A stretch of 64,000 nt of DNA from positions 1 through 64,000 of the forward strand of contig NZ_BPQX01000069.1 in assembly GCF_022179525.1 (NCBI RefSeq). Reading direction: 5' to 3'. The DNA is from Methylobacterium persicinum. Lineage in GTDB: Bacteria > Pseudomonadota > Alphaproteobacteria > Rhizobiales > Beijerinckiaceae. Shown here in pieces: positions 18,017-27,949 of the stretch (positions within the stretch are counted from its first letter, which is position 1; each line of letters opens with the position of its first letter). The position numbers and the translations under genes are program-made. The notes under the pieces are model-generated. The model saw nothing but the letters and a program-made list of their open reading frames with translations, made no database searches and was not told where the DNA came from.

Positions 18017-19552
18017 ATGTCGAAGGCCGAGAACCGGGCCGACACCCTCAAGCCCCGCCTGCCCCGGGGCTTCGTCGACCGCCGCGCCGACGAGATCGCC
18101 GCGCAGGGCCGGATGCTGGAGACGATCCGGACGAGCTTCGAGCTCTACGGCTTCGAGGCCCTGGAAACGCCCTTCGTGGAATACACCGAGGCGCTGGGCA
18201 AGTTCCTGCCGGACCTCGACCGGCCGAATGCGGGCGTCTTCTCCTTCCAGGACGACGACGAGGCGTGGCTGTCGCTCCGCTACGACCTGACCGCGCCGCT
18301 CGCCCGGTTCGTGGCCGAGCACTTCGATTCCCTGCCCAAGCCCTACCGGAGCTACCGCGCCGGCTACGTCTTCCGCAACGAGAAGCCGGGGCCGGGCCGC
18401 TTCCGCCAGTTCATGCAGTTCGACGCGGATATCGTCGGGGCGCCCACCGTGGCGGGGGATGCCGAGATCTGCATGCTGATGGCAGACACCCTGAACCGCC
18501 TCGGCCTCGCCGGGCAGTTCGTGGTGAAGGTCAATAACCGCAAGGTGCTCGACGGGGTGATGGAGGCCGCCGGCCTCGCGGGCGCCGACAAGGCCGCCCA
18601 ACGCCTCACGGTGCTGCGGGCCATCGACAAGCTCGACCGCCTGGGTGTCGACGGCGTCCGCGACCTGCTCGGCACCGGCCGCAAGGACGAGAGCGGCGAT
18701 TACACCAAGGGCGCCGGGCTGCCCCCGGAGGCGGCTGAGCGCATCCTGGCCTACGTCTCCCTCCAGGCGGATCCGGGCGAGGGCGCCGACCGGGTGGCGT
18801 TCTGGGAGCGCTTCTTCGCGGGCTGGCACGCGGCGGTGGGCGAGTCCGAGACCGGCCGCGAGGGCATCGCCGAATTGCACGCCATGATGCGGCTCTGCGC
18901 GGCGGCGGGCTATGGCCACGACGTGATCCGGGCCGACCCGAGCGTGGTCCGCGGCCTCGAATATTACACCGGCCCGGTCTACGAGGCCGAGCTGACCTTC
19001 CCGGTCACCAACGAGGACGGGCAGACCGTGCGCTTCGGTTCGGTCGCCGGCGGCGGGCGCTACGACGGGCTGGTCGGACGCTTCCGCTCCGAGCCGGTGC
19101 CGGCGGCGGGCTTCTCCATCGGCGTGTCGCGCCTGTTCTCGGCCCTGCAACTGGTGAAGAGCCCCCTGCTCGCCGGCACCACCGCGCCGGGCCCGGTGGT
19201 GGTGCTCGTCCTCGACCGGGAGAACATGGCCGACTACCAGCGCCTCGTGGCGCTGCTGCGGGCCGACGGCATCAAGGCCGAGCTCTACCTCGGCACGGCG
19301 GGGATGAAGGCCCAGATGAAGTACGCAGACCGCCGCCGGGCGCCGGTGGCGGTGATCCAGGGGTCGAACGAGCGCTTGGCCGGCGAGGTCCAGATCAAGG
19401 ACCTGATCGAGGGCGCCCGCGCCGCCGAGAACATCGCCAGCAACGCCGAATGGAAGGCCGCCCGCCCGGCCCAGTTCTCCTGCCCCGAACTCGACATGGT
19501 CGCCCAGGTGCGGGCCGTCCTGGCCCGGCATTTTTCGGACGAGCGGGAGTGA
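18017..19552 (+). CDS. hisS: Histidyl-tRNA synthetase
   Basis: The 511-residue class II synthetase charges tRNA-His. Motif 1 is near [12 protein letters not shown]; motif 2 is [29 protein letters not shown] (about residues 115-142); motif 3 is [13 protein letters not shown]. The HisA segments are [13 protein letters not shown] and [12 protein letters not shown]. Length and the spacing between motifs fit the divergent alphaproteobacterial HisRS. That group is known to have changed its recognition of the tRNA-His acceptor end; I infer the same here. The C-terminal anticodon domain is present. Confidence 0.95.
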   Translation: MSKAENRADTLKPRLPRGFVDRRADEIAAQGRMLETIRTSFELYGFEALETPFVEYTEALGKFLPDLDRPNAGVFSFQDDDEAWLSLRYDLTAPLARFVAEHFDSLPKPYRSYRAGYVFRNEKPGPGRFRQFMQFDADIVGAPTVAGDAEICMLMADTLNRLGLAGQFVVKVNNRKVLDGVMEAAGLAGADKAAQRLTVLRAIDKLDRLGVDGVRDLLGTGRKDESGDYTKGAGLPPEAAERILAYVSLQADPGEGADRVAFWERFFAGWHAAVGESETGREGIAELHAMMRLCAAAGYGHDVIRADPSVVRGLEYYTGPVYEAELTFPVTNEDGQTVRFGSVAGGGRYDGLVGRFRSEPVPAAGFSIGVSRLFSALQLVKSPLLAGTTAPGPVVVLVLDRENMADYQRLVALLRADGIKAELYLGTAGMKAQMKYADRRRAPVAVIQGSNERLAGEVQIKDLIEGARAAENIASNAEWKAARPAQFSCPELDMVAQVRAVLARHFSDERE

Positions 19553-19629
19553 GCGAGGGGCACGTCCCGTTCGAGGGGTAAGTCGGCGCTTTTTGATTGT
19601 AACAACTCATCCAATGGATTAGTCATTCA

Positions 19630-19988
19630 ATGCCGAGGGTCATCCCCATCTGCGTTGTGGAGACCCCTGAATTCCTGTCGGCGACGCGCAAGCTGATGAG
19701 CGACGAGGAACGGGCGCTGTTGGTGGATTTTACATCGCCTACAACCCGTTGGCGGGCGATCTCGTGCAGGGCACCGGGGGCATCCGGAAGCTGCGCTGGG
19801 GCCTGGAGGCCCGGGGCAAGAGCGGCGGCGCGCGGGTGATCTACTACTACCACGATGCGGGGATGCCGCTCTTCGCTTTGACCGCATACGCAAAGAACGA
19901 CCGGGACGACCTCACTCAACAGGACCGTAACGATCTGAAGCAGCTGACGGCCCTGCTGACGGCGATGTTCAAGGGGAGGAACCAATGA
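19630..19988 (+). pseudogene. RelE/HigB-type toxin, frameshifted
   Basis: The N-terminal half reads MPRVIPICVVETPEFLSATR to LLVDF in frame 1. The rest (AYNPLAGDLVQGTGGIRKLRW, then the family end with VIYYYHDAG and LLTAMFKGRNQ) is in another frame. The switch falls near 19732-19740 in GTGGATTTTACATCGCC: two extra bases, or one lost from the T run, would explain it. The complete protein would be about 119 residues, the normal size of this mRNA-cleaving toxin family. The second frame overlaps the antitoxin gene by four bases (ATGA). A sequencing error or ribosomal frameshift is possible but a broken toxin is simplest. Confidence 0.75.
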
Positions 19989-20281
19989 GCGCGGTGGCCG
20001 ACAGCATCCGCCGGGGCCTTGAACAGGCCATCGCTTACGTCGATGGCACGGCGGCCGAGGGCGATTATCGCGTTCACATACCCGAACGAATCGACGTGAA
20101 GGCGATCCGCGCCAAGCTAGATATGACCCAAGAGGAATTTGCGGGGCGTTTCGGCTTCTCCGTGAACACGTTGCGTCATTGGGAGCAGGGGTCGCGCCAG
20201 CCGGAAGGCCCCACGCGCGCTTATCTTCTGGTCATCGACCGGGCGCCGAAGGCCGTCCAAGAGGCATTGCGGCCTGCTTGA
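19985..20281 (+). CDS. HigA/NadS-like HTH antitoxin
   Basis: The 98-residue protein has an Xre-type helix-turn-helix in its C-terminal half: VKAIRAKLDMTQEEFAGRFGFSVNTLRHWEQGSRQPEG (about residues 39-76). It starts within the toxin stop (ATGA overlap), the toxin-first order of higBA/relE-type loci with Xre antitoxins. By family knowledge it neutralises the toxin and represses the operon. The toxin frame upstream is broken, so this looks like an orphaned antitoxin that is still intact. Confidence 0.85.
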   Translation: MSAVADSIRRGLEQAIAYVDGTAAEGDYRVHIPERIDVKAIRAKLDMTQEEFAGRFGFSVNTLRHWEQGSRQPEGPTRAYLLVIDRAPKAVQEALRPA

Positions 20282-20297
20282 ACAGGAACGACGAGGA

Positions 20298-20876
20298 ATG
20301 AACGACGCGACGCCCTCCGACCGGATGCCGGAACTCCCGGCCGAGGCCTTGACCGAGGCGCAGCAGATCGCCGCCGCGGCGTTCCAGGCCGAGCGGGGCG
20401 TGCCGGTCTTCGGGCCGTTCACGCCGCTCCTGCGCAGCCCCGAGCTGATGCAGTGCGCGAGCCGGATGGGGCTGTACCTGCGCTACAACAGCGTCCTTCC
20501 CCTCCGGGTGAGCGAGTTCACGATCCTCATCGTCGCCCGGGAATGGAGCCAGCAGGTGGAGTGGCACATCCACCACCCGATCGCCCTCAAGGCCGGCGTC
20601 GCCCCCGAGACCGCGCAGGCCATCGCCGAGGGACGCCGCCCCGCCGCGATGAGCGGGGACGAGGCCCTGGCCTACGATTTCTCGATGGAATTGCAGCGCC
20701 ACCGCGCGGTGAGCGACCCGACCTACGCCGCCGTCGTCACCCGGTTCGGCGAACAGGGTGCCATCGACCTCACCGGCATCAACGGCTACTACGCGTTGCT
20801 CGCCATGACGATGAACGTCGCCCGCACGGCCCTGCCGGAGGGGGCACCGCGCCCCCTGCCGCCTCTCACGCCGTGA
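20298..20876 (+). CDS. Carboxymuconolactone decarboxylase family protein
   Basis: This 192-residue all-helical protein of the AhpD/CMD superfamily has GPFTPLLRSPELM (about residues 34-46), the core LRVSEFTILIVAREWSQQVEWHIHHPIALKAGV (about 69-101) and YDFSMELQRHRAVSDPTYAAVVTRFGEQGAIDL. The core keeps the Glu and His of CMD enzymes but lacks the CxxC of AhpD peroxidases. So it is not expected to be a peroxidase; decarboxylase or unknown activity is possible. It lies 16 bp after the antitoxin gene. Confidence 0.85.
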   Translation: MNDATPSDRMPELPAEALTEAQQIAAAAFQAERGVPVFGPFTPLLRSPELMQCASRMGLYLRYNSVLPLRVSEFTILIVAREWSQQVEWHIHHPIALKAGVAPETAQAIAEGRRPAAMSGDEALAYDFSMELQRHRAVSDPTYAAVVTRFGEQGAIDLTGINGYYALLAMTMNVARTALPEGAPRPLPPLTP

Positions 20877-20960
20877 GGCGGGTATGATGCCGCTGCCGCT
20901 TGTGGCGGCGGCCGCTTCGGTCTAACCCCCGCCATCCCTTTCCCCGGCCGGACGAGAGCC

Positions 20961-21452
20961 ATGGTCGCCCATACCCGCGCCGAGCCGGCGCGCCGCCCCG
21001 CCGACCCGACGGTCGCCGGAGCCCGCATCCTCGTCGTCGAGGCCCGCTACTACGACGGCCTCGCCGACGAACTCTTGAAGGGCGCCCGCGCCGCCATCGC
21101 GGCGGCCGGCGCGGTGGCGGAGGTCGTCACCGTGCCCGGCGCCCTGGAGATCCCCGCCGCCGTGGCGATCCTGTTCGAGACAGGCAGCTACGACGCCGTG
21201 GTGACGCTGGGCTGCGTGATCCGCGGCGAGACCGGCCATTACGACATCGTCGCGGGGGAGAGCGCCCGCGCCCTGATGGATCTCTCCGTTCACCGGAAGA
21301 TCCCCCTGGGCAACGGCATCCTCACCGTCGAGACCGAGGAGCAGGCCTGGGCCCGCGCCCGGGTCGAGGAGATGGACAAGGGCGGCGGCGCGGCCGAGGC
21401 GGCGCTCGCCGTCCTCGCCATCAAGCGGGCCGCGGGGGGCACGACGCGATGA
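20961..21452 (+). CDS. ribH: 6,7-dimethyl-8-ribityllumazine synthase
   Basis: The 163-residue enzyme makes the lumazine precursor of riboflavin. VEARYYDGL (about residues 26-34) is the aromatic/ribityl site, [11 protein letters not shown] (about 58) and [14 protein letters not shown] with the catalytic His follow, and [11 protein letters not shown] is the phosphate region. It is followed by nusB with a 4-bp overlap and then thiL, the ribH-nusB-thiL order common in alphaproteobacteria. Confidence 0.97.
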   Translation: MVAHTRAEPARRPADPTVAGARILVVEARYYDGLADELLKGARAAIAAAGAVAEVVTVPGALEIPAAVAILFETGSYDAVVTLGCVIRGETGHYDIVAGESARALMDLSVHRKIPLGNGILTVETEEQAWARARVEEMDKGGGAAEAALAVLAIKRAAGGTTR

Positions 21453-21982
21453 CGGAGAACCCCATGGCCGAGGCCTCCGAGGGCAAGGCCCCCGCGATCA
21501 ACCCCCGCAGTGGCGCCCGCCTCGCGGTGGTTCAGGCGCTCTACGAGATGGACATCTCCGGCAAGGGCGTCCTCGACGCGCTTGCCGAGTTCGAGGCCCA
21601 CTGGATCGGTCGCGAGGTGGACGGCATCCTCCATCCGCCCGCGGAGACGGCCTTCTTCCGGGACCTCCTGCGCGGGGTGGTCGATGAACAGCGCGCGATC
21701 GACGTGCAGCTCGATGGCGCCCTGAGCGAAGGCTGGCCCCTGCGGCGGATCGAGACGGTGCTCCGGGCCATCCTGCGGGCGGGCGCCTATGAGCTGATGT
21801 TCCGCCCCGACGTGCCGGCCCGGGCGGCGATCTCGCAGTATGTGGACGTGACCCACTCCTTCTACAGCGCCGACGAGCCGGGGCTCGTCAACGCCGTCCT
21901 CGACCGCCTTGCCCGGCAGGTGCGGCCGACGGAAGTCGCGGAGAAGGCCGAGTCCGGCAAGCCCGGGCCGAAGCGGGCCTAG
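21449..21982 (+). CDS. nusB: Transcription antitermination factor NusB
   Basis: The 177-residue protein binds boxA RNA with NusE (S10) in rRNA antitermination. [16 protein letters not shown] (about residues 17-32) is the arginine-rich first helix; [51 protein letters not shown] is the conserved C-terminal half. The ATG at 21449 overlaps the ribH stop (ATGA). The last 20 residues are a charged tail. thiL starts 2 bp after the stop. Confidence 0.95.
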   Translation: MTENPMAEASEGKAPAINPRSGARLAVVQALYEMDISGKGVLDALAEFEAHWIGREVDGILHPPAETAFFRDLLRGVVDEQRAIDVQLDGALSEGWPLRRIETVLRAILRAGAYELMFRPDVPARAAISQYVDVTHSFYSADEPGLVNAVLDRLARQVRPTEVAEKAESGKPGPKRA

Positions 21983-21984
21983 GC

Positions 21985-22977
21985 ATGGCCGGGCAGGCGC
22001 CCCGGGCCAGCGAGGACGGGCTGATCGCCCGCTACTTCGCGCCCCTGGCGGGGCCGGGCGCCGACGGGATGCGCGACGACGCGGCGACCCTCACCCCCTC
22101 GCCGGGCTGCGACCTCGTTCTCACGGCCGACGCGGTCGTGGCGGGTGTCCACTACTTCCCCGACGATCCTCCCGCCTCCATCGCCCGCAAGGCCCTGGGG
22201 GTGAACCTGTCGGATCTGGCCGCCAAGGGCGCGGCGCCCCGGGGCTTCCTGCTGACCCTGGCCCTGCCCGACGACTGGACGGAGGGCTGGCTCTCGGCCT
22301 TCGCGGAGGGGCTCGGCGTGGCTGCGGCTGCGGCGGCCTGCCCGCTGCTGGGCGGGGACACCGTCCGCTCCGGCGGCCCGGCGCTGATTGGCGTCACGGC
22401 TTTCGGCGAGGTGCCCGCGGGCGGCATGGTGCGGCGGACGACCGCCCGGGTCGGCGACCGGCTCTGCGTCGGCGGCACCATCGGCGACGGGGCCCTGGGC
22501 CTGCTCCTGCGCCGGGATCCCCCCTGGGCGACCACCCTCGACGGCGGGATGCGTGACCATCTCGCCGACCGCTACCTCCATCCCCGCCCTCGCCTCGCCC
22601 TAGCGTTGCTCCTGCGGCGGTACGCCCGCGCGGCGATGGACGTGTCGGACGGGTTCGCGGGCGACCTCGCCAAGATGCTGGGCGAGGGGCGCGGCGCCCT
22701 CGTCGAGGCCGGATCCATCCCTCTCTCCCCCGCCGCCGCGGCGGCGCTGGCCACCGAGCCGGAACTGATCGTTCCGATCCTCACCGGGGGCGACGATTAC
22801 GAAGTGCTCTGCGCGCTTCCGCCGGAGGCCCTGGACGCCTTCCTCGCCGAATGCAGCGGGGCCGGCATCCCCATGACCCCCGTGGGGACGGTGGTGGCAG
22901 GCGACCGCACGCCGGTCTTCGCCATGCCCGACGGCACCCATCGCCGCTTCGGGGCGGGCGCGTTCAGTCACTTCTGA
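21985..22977 (+). CDS. thiL: Thiamine-monophosphate kinase
   Basis: The 330-residue enzyme phosphorylates thiamine phosphate to the diphosphate cofactor. The N-terminal domain has DDAATL and LTADAVVAGVHYF (Mg-ATP site), KALGVNLSDLAAKGAAP (about residues 70-86), GGDTVRS and AMDVSDGFAGDL; TGGDDYEVL closes the active site. These match the PurM/ThiL fold in order. It is the last gene of ribH-nusB-thiL; a terminator-like hairpin lies about 230 bp downstream. Confidence 0.96.
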   Translation: MAGQAPRASEDGLIARYFAPLAGPGADGMRDDAATLTPSPGCDLVLTADAVVAGVHYFPDDPPASIARKALGVNLSDLAAKGAAPRGFLLTLALPDDWTEGWLSAFAEGLGVAAAAAACPLLGGDTVRSGGPALIGVTAFGEVPAGGMVRRTTARVGDRLCVGGTIGDGALGLLLRRDPPWATTLDGGMRDHLADRYLHPRPRLALALLLRRYARAAMDVSDGFAGDLAKMLGEGRGALVEAGSIPLSPAAAAALATEPELIVPILTGGDDYEVLCALPPEALDAFLAECSGAGIPMTPVGTVVAGDRTPVFAMPDGTHRRFGAGAFSHF

Positions 22978-23017
22978 GCGACGCCGTCCTCTCAGCGAAG
23001 GGGGCCGTCGCCGACCC

Positions 23018-23110
23018 CGTCTTTGCGAGCGGAGCGAAGCAATTCAGGGGCCCGCCACGGTCGTAAAACGTCCCGCTGCCCTGGATTGCTTCGCCTCGCT
23101 CGCAATGACG
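23018..23110. repeat. Family A palindromic repeat, copy 4
   Basis: The arms CGTCTTTGCGAGCGGAGCG and CGCCTCGCTCGCAATGACG flank AAGCAATTCAGGGG and CCCTGGATTGCTT. It is located 40 bp after thiL. Confidence 0.85.
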
Positions 23111-23207
23111 GCGGGGAGGTGAAGGCACGCCTTGATTTCACGACGATCCCCCCGGGCAGGAGGAGGCTTCTCGAAAACATCCCAAGTCTTAAGACCTCGC
23201 ATTTGCG

Positions 23208-23238
23208 AAAACCGCGTGCCGGCAAAGCGGTTTTATTT
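23208..23238 (+). terminator. Candidate intrinsic terminator after thiL
   Basis: AAAACCGC and GCGGTTTT form a perfect 8-bp stem with an 11-base loop that includes GCCGGC, and the right arm runs into TTTTATTT. This is one of few hairpins in the window followed by a T tract. It would end the ribH-nusB-thiL transcript before hppA and could act in both directions. Confidence 0.6.
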
Positions 23239-23419
23239 CGCAACGCACCATAAAGACCACTATCCGAAGGTCTCGTTTGCGCTCTGCGGTGAAGTTTGGC
23301 AATCAATGCATGGTTCTGGGAAGGAATCCCCGAAACCGAGCGCCACGTCCCGCGGCCCCTCCGGCCGAGCTCGCCAACGACAAGCCCCAGCCAGGCACCA
23401 GACACCCAAGGACGGTCGA

Positions 23420-25564
<2,145 letters not shown>

Positions 25565-25570
25565 GGCAAG

Positions 25571-25596
25571 GCCGGCGCAAGCTCTTTCGCGCCGGC
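25571..25596 (+). terminator. Strong hairpin after hppA, no T tract
   Basis: GCCGGCGC and GCGCCGGC form an 8-bp perfect stem with a 10-base loop, starting 7 bp after the hppA stop. It is not followed by a run of T, so intrinsic termination is uncertain; it may protect the 3' end. Confidence 0.4.
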
Positions 25597-25614
25597 GCCC
25601 CGTCCCTCCCACGC

Positions 25615-25705
25615 CGTCGTTGCGAGCGAAGCGAAGCAATCCAGGGACGTGCACGGTCGGAATCCGCCCGTTGCCCTGGATTGCTTCACTGCGTTCGCAA
25701 TGACG
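25615..25705. repeat. Family A palindromic repeat, copy 5
   Basis: The arms CGTCGTTGCGAGCGAAGCGA and CGTTCGCAATGACGG enclose AAGCAATCCAGGGACG and CCCTGGATTGCTTCAC. The right arm overlaps the 3' end of the TetR-type gene, supplying its last codons and its stop. Confidence 0.85.
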
Positions 25706-26351
25706 GGTTTGGCGACAAGCCAGGCGCCGGCAGCATCGCTAGGGATGTCCGGGCGATGCGCTCCAGTTCCTCCCGGGGGGCGCCGTCCCGGGCTTGCACC
25801 GACATGCCCTGGAGCACCGCCGTGAACACCGCGGCGAGCGCCGCGACATCCGCGTCCGGCGGCAAATCGCCGGCGGTCACGGCCTGCTCGAAGCGGCGCT
25901 GGAAGCCGGTGCGGCTGGCCTCCCGCAGGGTCTTCATGGCGTCGCAGATGTCCTGGGCCTCCGGCGCGACGTTGGCGGTGGCCAGCACCACCACGCAGCC
26001 ACAGGGCACGTCCCGCATCGACAGGATCGCCGCCGCCTCGCACAGGAACCGCTCCAGCGCCCGGCGCAGGTCGGGCTCCTCCTTGAGGCGGCGCCAGGGG
26101 GCCGCCCAGTAGGTCGTCTCGTAATGCTCCACCGCCTCCAGGAAGAGGGAGGCCTTGTTGCCGAAGGCGGCGTAAAGGCTCGGCGGGTTGATCCCCATCG
26201 CCGCGCAAAGCTCCGCCATGGTCGCCGGCCCGTAGCCCCGGGTCCAGAACACCTCCAGCGCCCGGTGAAGGGCCTGCGCCCGGTCGAAGCTGCGGGGGCG
26301 GCCCTTGGCCTTCGGGAGAGTCTCATTTTTCGGGGGAATGATGGCGGTCAT
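25686..26351 (-). CDS. TetR-family regulator, NemR/AcrR-like
   Basis: This 221-residue repressor has an N-terminal helix-turn-helix: GRPRSFDRAQALHRALEVFWTRGYGPATMAELCAAMGINPPSLYAAFGNKASLF (about residues 17-70). The C-terminal ligand domain contains CGCVVVL, with two cysteines that could sense electrophiles. It is divergent from an old yellow enzyme gene, the arrangement of nemR/nemA, so it probably controls that gene. The last residues (PSLRTQ) and the stop come from a family A repeat, so the C-terminus has been altered or defined by that insertion. Confidence 0.9.
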   Translation of the reverse strand: MTAIIPPKNETLPKAKGRPRSFDRAQALHRALEVFWTRGYGPATMAELCAAMGINPPSLYAAFGNKASLFLEAVEHYETTYWAAPWRRLKEEPDLRRALERFLCEAAAILSMRDVPCGCVVVLATANVAPEAQDICDAMKTLREASRTGFQRRFEQAVTAGDLPPDADVAALAAVFTAVLQGMSVQARDGAPREELERIARTSLAMLPAPGLSPNPSLRTQ

Positions 26352-26444
26352 CGCCTGCTCGGTCTCGTGTCCCGGACCCTGACCCGGCGCCCGGTGTTGT
26401 GGCGCACATCCGGCGCGCGAGTGGCCGGGGCAGCCTTGACGCGC

Positions 26445-26487
26445 TGTAGTGCCCGTTACAGATCTAGTCACCGTAACGGCCGTTACA
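26445..26487. promoter_or_regulatory. Candidate TetR operators between divergent genes
   Basis: Two sites sharing CCGTTACA stand in the TetR/old-yellow-enzyme spacer. GTAACGGCCGTTAC (26473-26486) is a perfect 14-bp palindrome. TGTAGTGCCCGTTACA (26445-26460) has matching TGTA/TACA ends. Their spacing and symmetry suggest an operator pair for the divergent TetR-type protein. Confidence 0.6.
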
Positions 26488-26646
26488 ATAACCGATTCAC
26501 CGCCCGGCGGCGACCGGGTCCCGGCCCGGCGGGTGCGCCCATTGTGCACTGCGCCCTGGCAGGTCCCCGGCTCGGCCCCATCTCGGCGGGCACACGAACT
26601 TCCCCCCGGTCGGCGGTCCGCCGGCCCAGCAGCGAGACGATCCAGC

Positions 26647-27738
26647 ATGCCGTCCTTGTTCGATCCGATCCGTATCGGCGCCATCGAGGCGAAGAACCGG
26701 ATCTTCATGGCCCCGCTCACCCGCGGCCGGGCGACCCGCGAGCACGTGCCGACGCCGATCATGGCGCAGTACTACACGCAGCGCGCCGGCGCCGGCCTGA
26801 TCCTCACCGAGGCCACCGGCATCTCGCAGGAAGGCCTCGGCTGGCCCTTCGCGCCGGGCATCTGGTCGGATGCGCAGGTCGATGCGTGGCGCCCGGTGGT
26901 GAAGGCCGTCCACGACCACGGCGGAAAGATCGTCTGCCAGATCTGGCACATGGGCCGGATGGTCCATTCGGACTTCCTCGGCGGCAAGCCGCCGGTCTCG
27001 TCCTCGGCGACGACAGCGCCGGACCACGCCCACACCTACGACGGCAAGAAGCCCTACTCCCAGGCCCGTGCCCTGGAGGTCTCCGAAATCCCGCGGCTGC
27101 TCTCCGACTACGAGACGGCCACCGCCAACGCCCTCGCCGCCGGGTTCGACGGGGTGCAGATCCATGCCGCGAACGGCTACCTGATCGATGAATTCCTCCG
27201 GGACGGCACCAACCTCCGCACCGACGAGTATGGCGGCTCCATCGAGAACCGCGTCCGCCTGCTCCGGGAGGTGACGCAGGCGGTGACCAAGGTCGCCGGG
27301 GCCGAGCGCACGGGCGTCCGCCTGTCGCCCAACGGCGCCATCCAGGGCACCAACGATTCGAACCCCGAGCCGCTGTTCGTCGCCGCCGCGAAGGCGCTCG
27401 ACGAGATCGGCATCGCCTTCCTGGAAATGCGCGAGCCCGGGCCCGACGGCACCTTCGGCAAGGCCGACCACCCGCCGATCGCCCCGGCCATGCGCAAGGT
27501 GTTCCGCGCGCCCCTGATTCTCAACGCCGACTACGACGGCAAGAGCGGCCAGGAGGCCCTGGACCGGAACGAAGCCGACGCCATCGCCTTTGGCCGGACC
27601 TTCATCGCCAACCCGGACCTGCCGGAGCGCTTCGCCAAGGGCGCGCCGCTCACCAAGGACGAGGCCTCGACCTGGTACTCGCAGGGGCCGGAAGGGTACG
27701 TCGACTACCCGACGCTGGCCGAATCGAAGGCGGCCTGA
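26647..27738 (+). CDS. Old yellow enzyme family alkene reductase
   Basis: This 363-residue FMN enzyme resembles N-ethylmaleimide reductase and xenobiotic reductases. It has NRIFMAPLTRGRA (about residues 18-30), QIWHMGRMVHSDFLGG, the substrate pair in IHAANGYLIDEFLRDGTNLRTDEYGGSIENR (His/Asn at about 180-183), RLSPNGAIQG and FGRTFIANPDLPERF. It reduces activated C=C bonds such as enones or maleimides with NAD(P)H. Divergent from a TetR-type repressor with cysteines that is likely to sense electrophiles. A strong hairpin follows the stop. Confidence 0.93.
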   Translation: MPSLFDPIRIGAIEAKNRIFMAPLTRGRATREHVPTPIMAQYYTQRAGAGLILTEATGISQEGLGWPFAPGIWSDAQVDAWRPVVKAVHDHGGKIVCQIWHMGRMVHSDFLGGKPPVSSSATTAPDHAHTYDGKKPYSQARALEVSEIPRLLSDYETATANALAAGFDGVQIHAANGYLIDEFLRDGTNLRTDEYGGSIENRVRLLREVTQAVTKVAGAERTGVRLSPNGAIQGTNDSNPEPLFVAAAKALDEIGIAFLEMREPGPDGTFGKADHPPIAPAMRKVFRAPLILNADYDGKSGQEALDRNEADAIAFGRTFIANPDLPERFAKGAPLTKDEASTWYSQGPEGYVDYPTLAESKAA

Positions 27739-27746
27739 CGGCCTGC

Positions 27747-27779
27747 GAGAGCGCCGCGCCCGACCGGTGCGGCGCTCTC
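27747..27779 (+). terminator. Hairpin after old yellow enzyme gene
   Basis: GAGAGCGCCGC and GCGGCGCTCTC form a perfect 11-bp stem with an 11-base loop, starting 8 bp after the stop. The 3' side continues TCCAGC rather than a T run, so it is a likely but incomplete terminator. Confidence 0.5.
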
Positions 27780-27949
27780 TCCAGCGGGAGCAGCCCGAGG
27801 CGCGGGCTGCCCGGTTCCGGACGGCCTTCGGGGTCCGGATCGGCCGGGCGATGACTGCGCAGACTCACGGTTAGCCCACGGCCGGACTTCGCTTTTTCGT
27901 GTCCCGCCCTAGGCAGGCAGCTTCGCCATGGCTATGTCAGGCGCAGATC

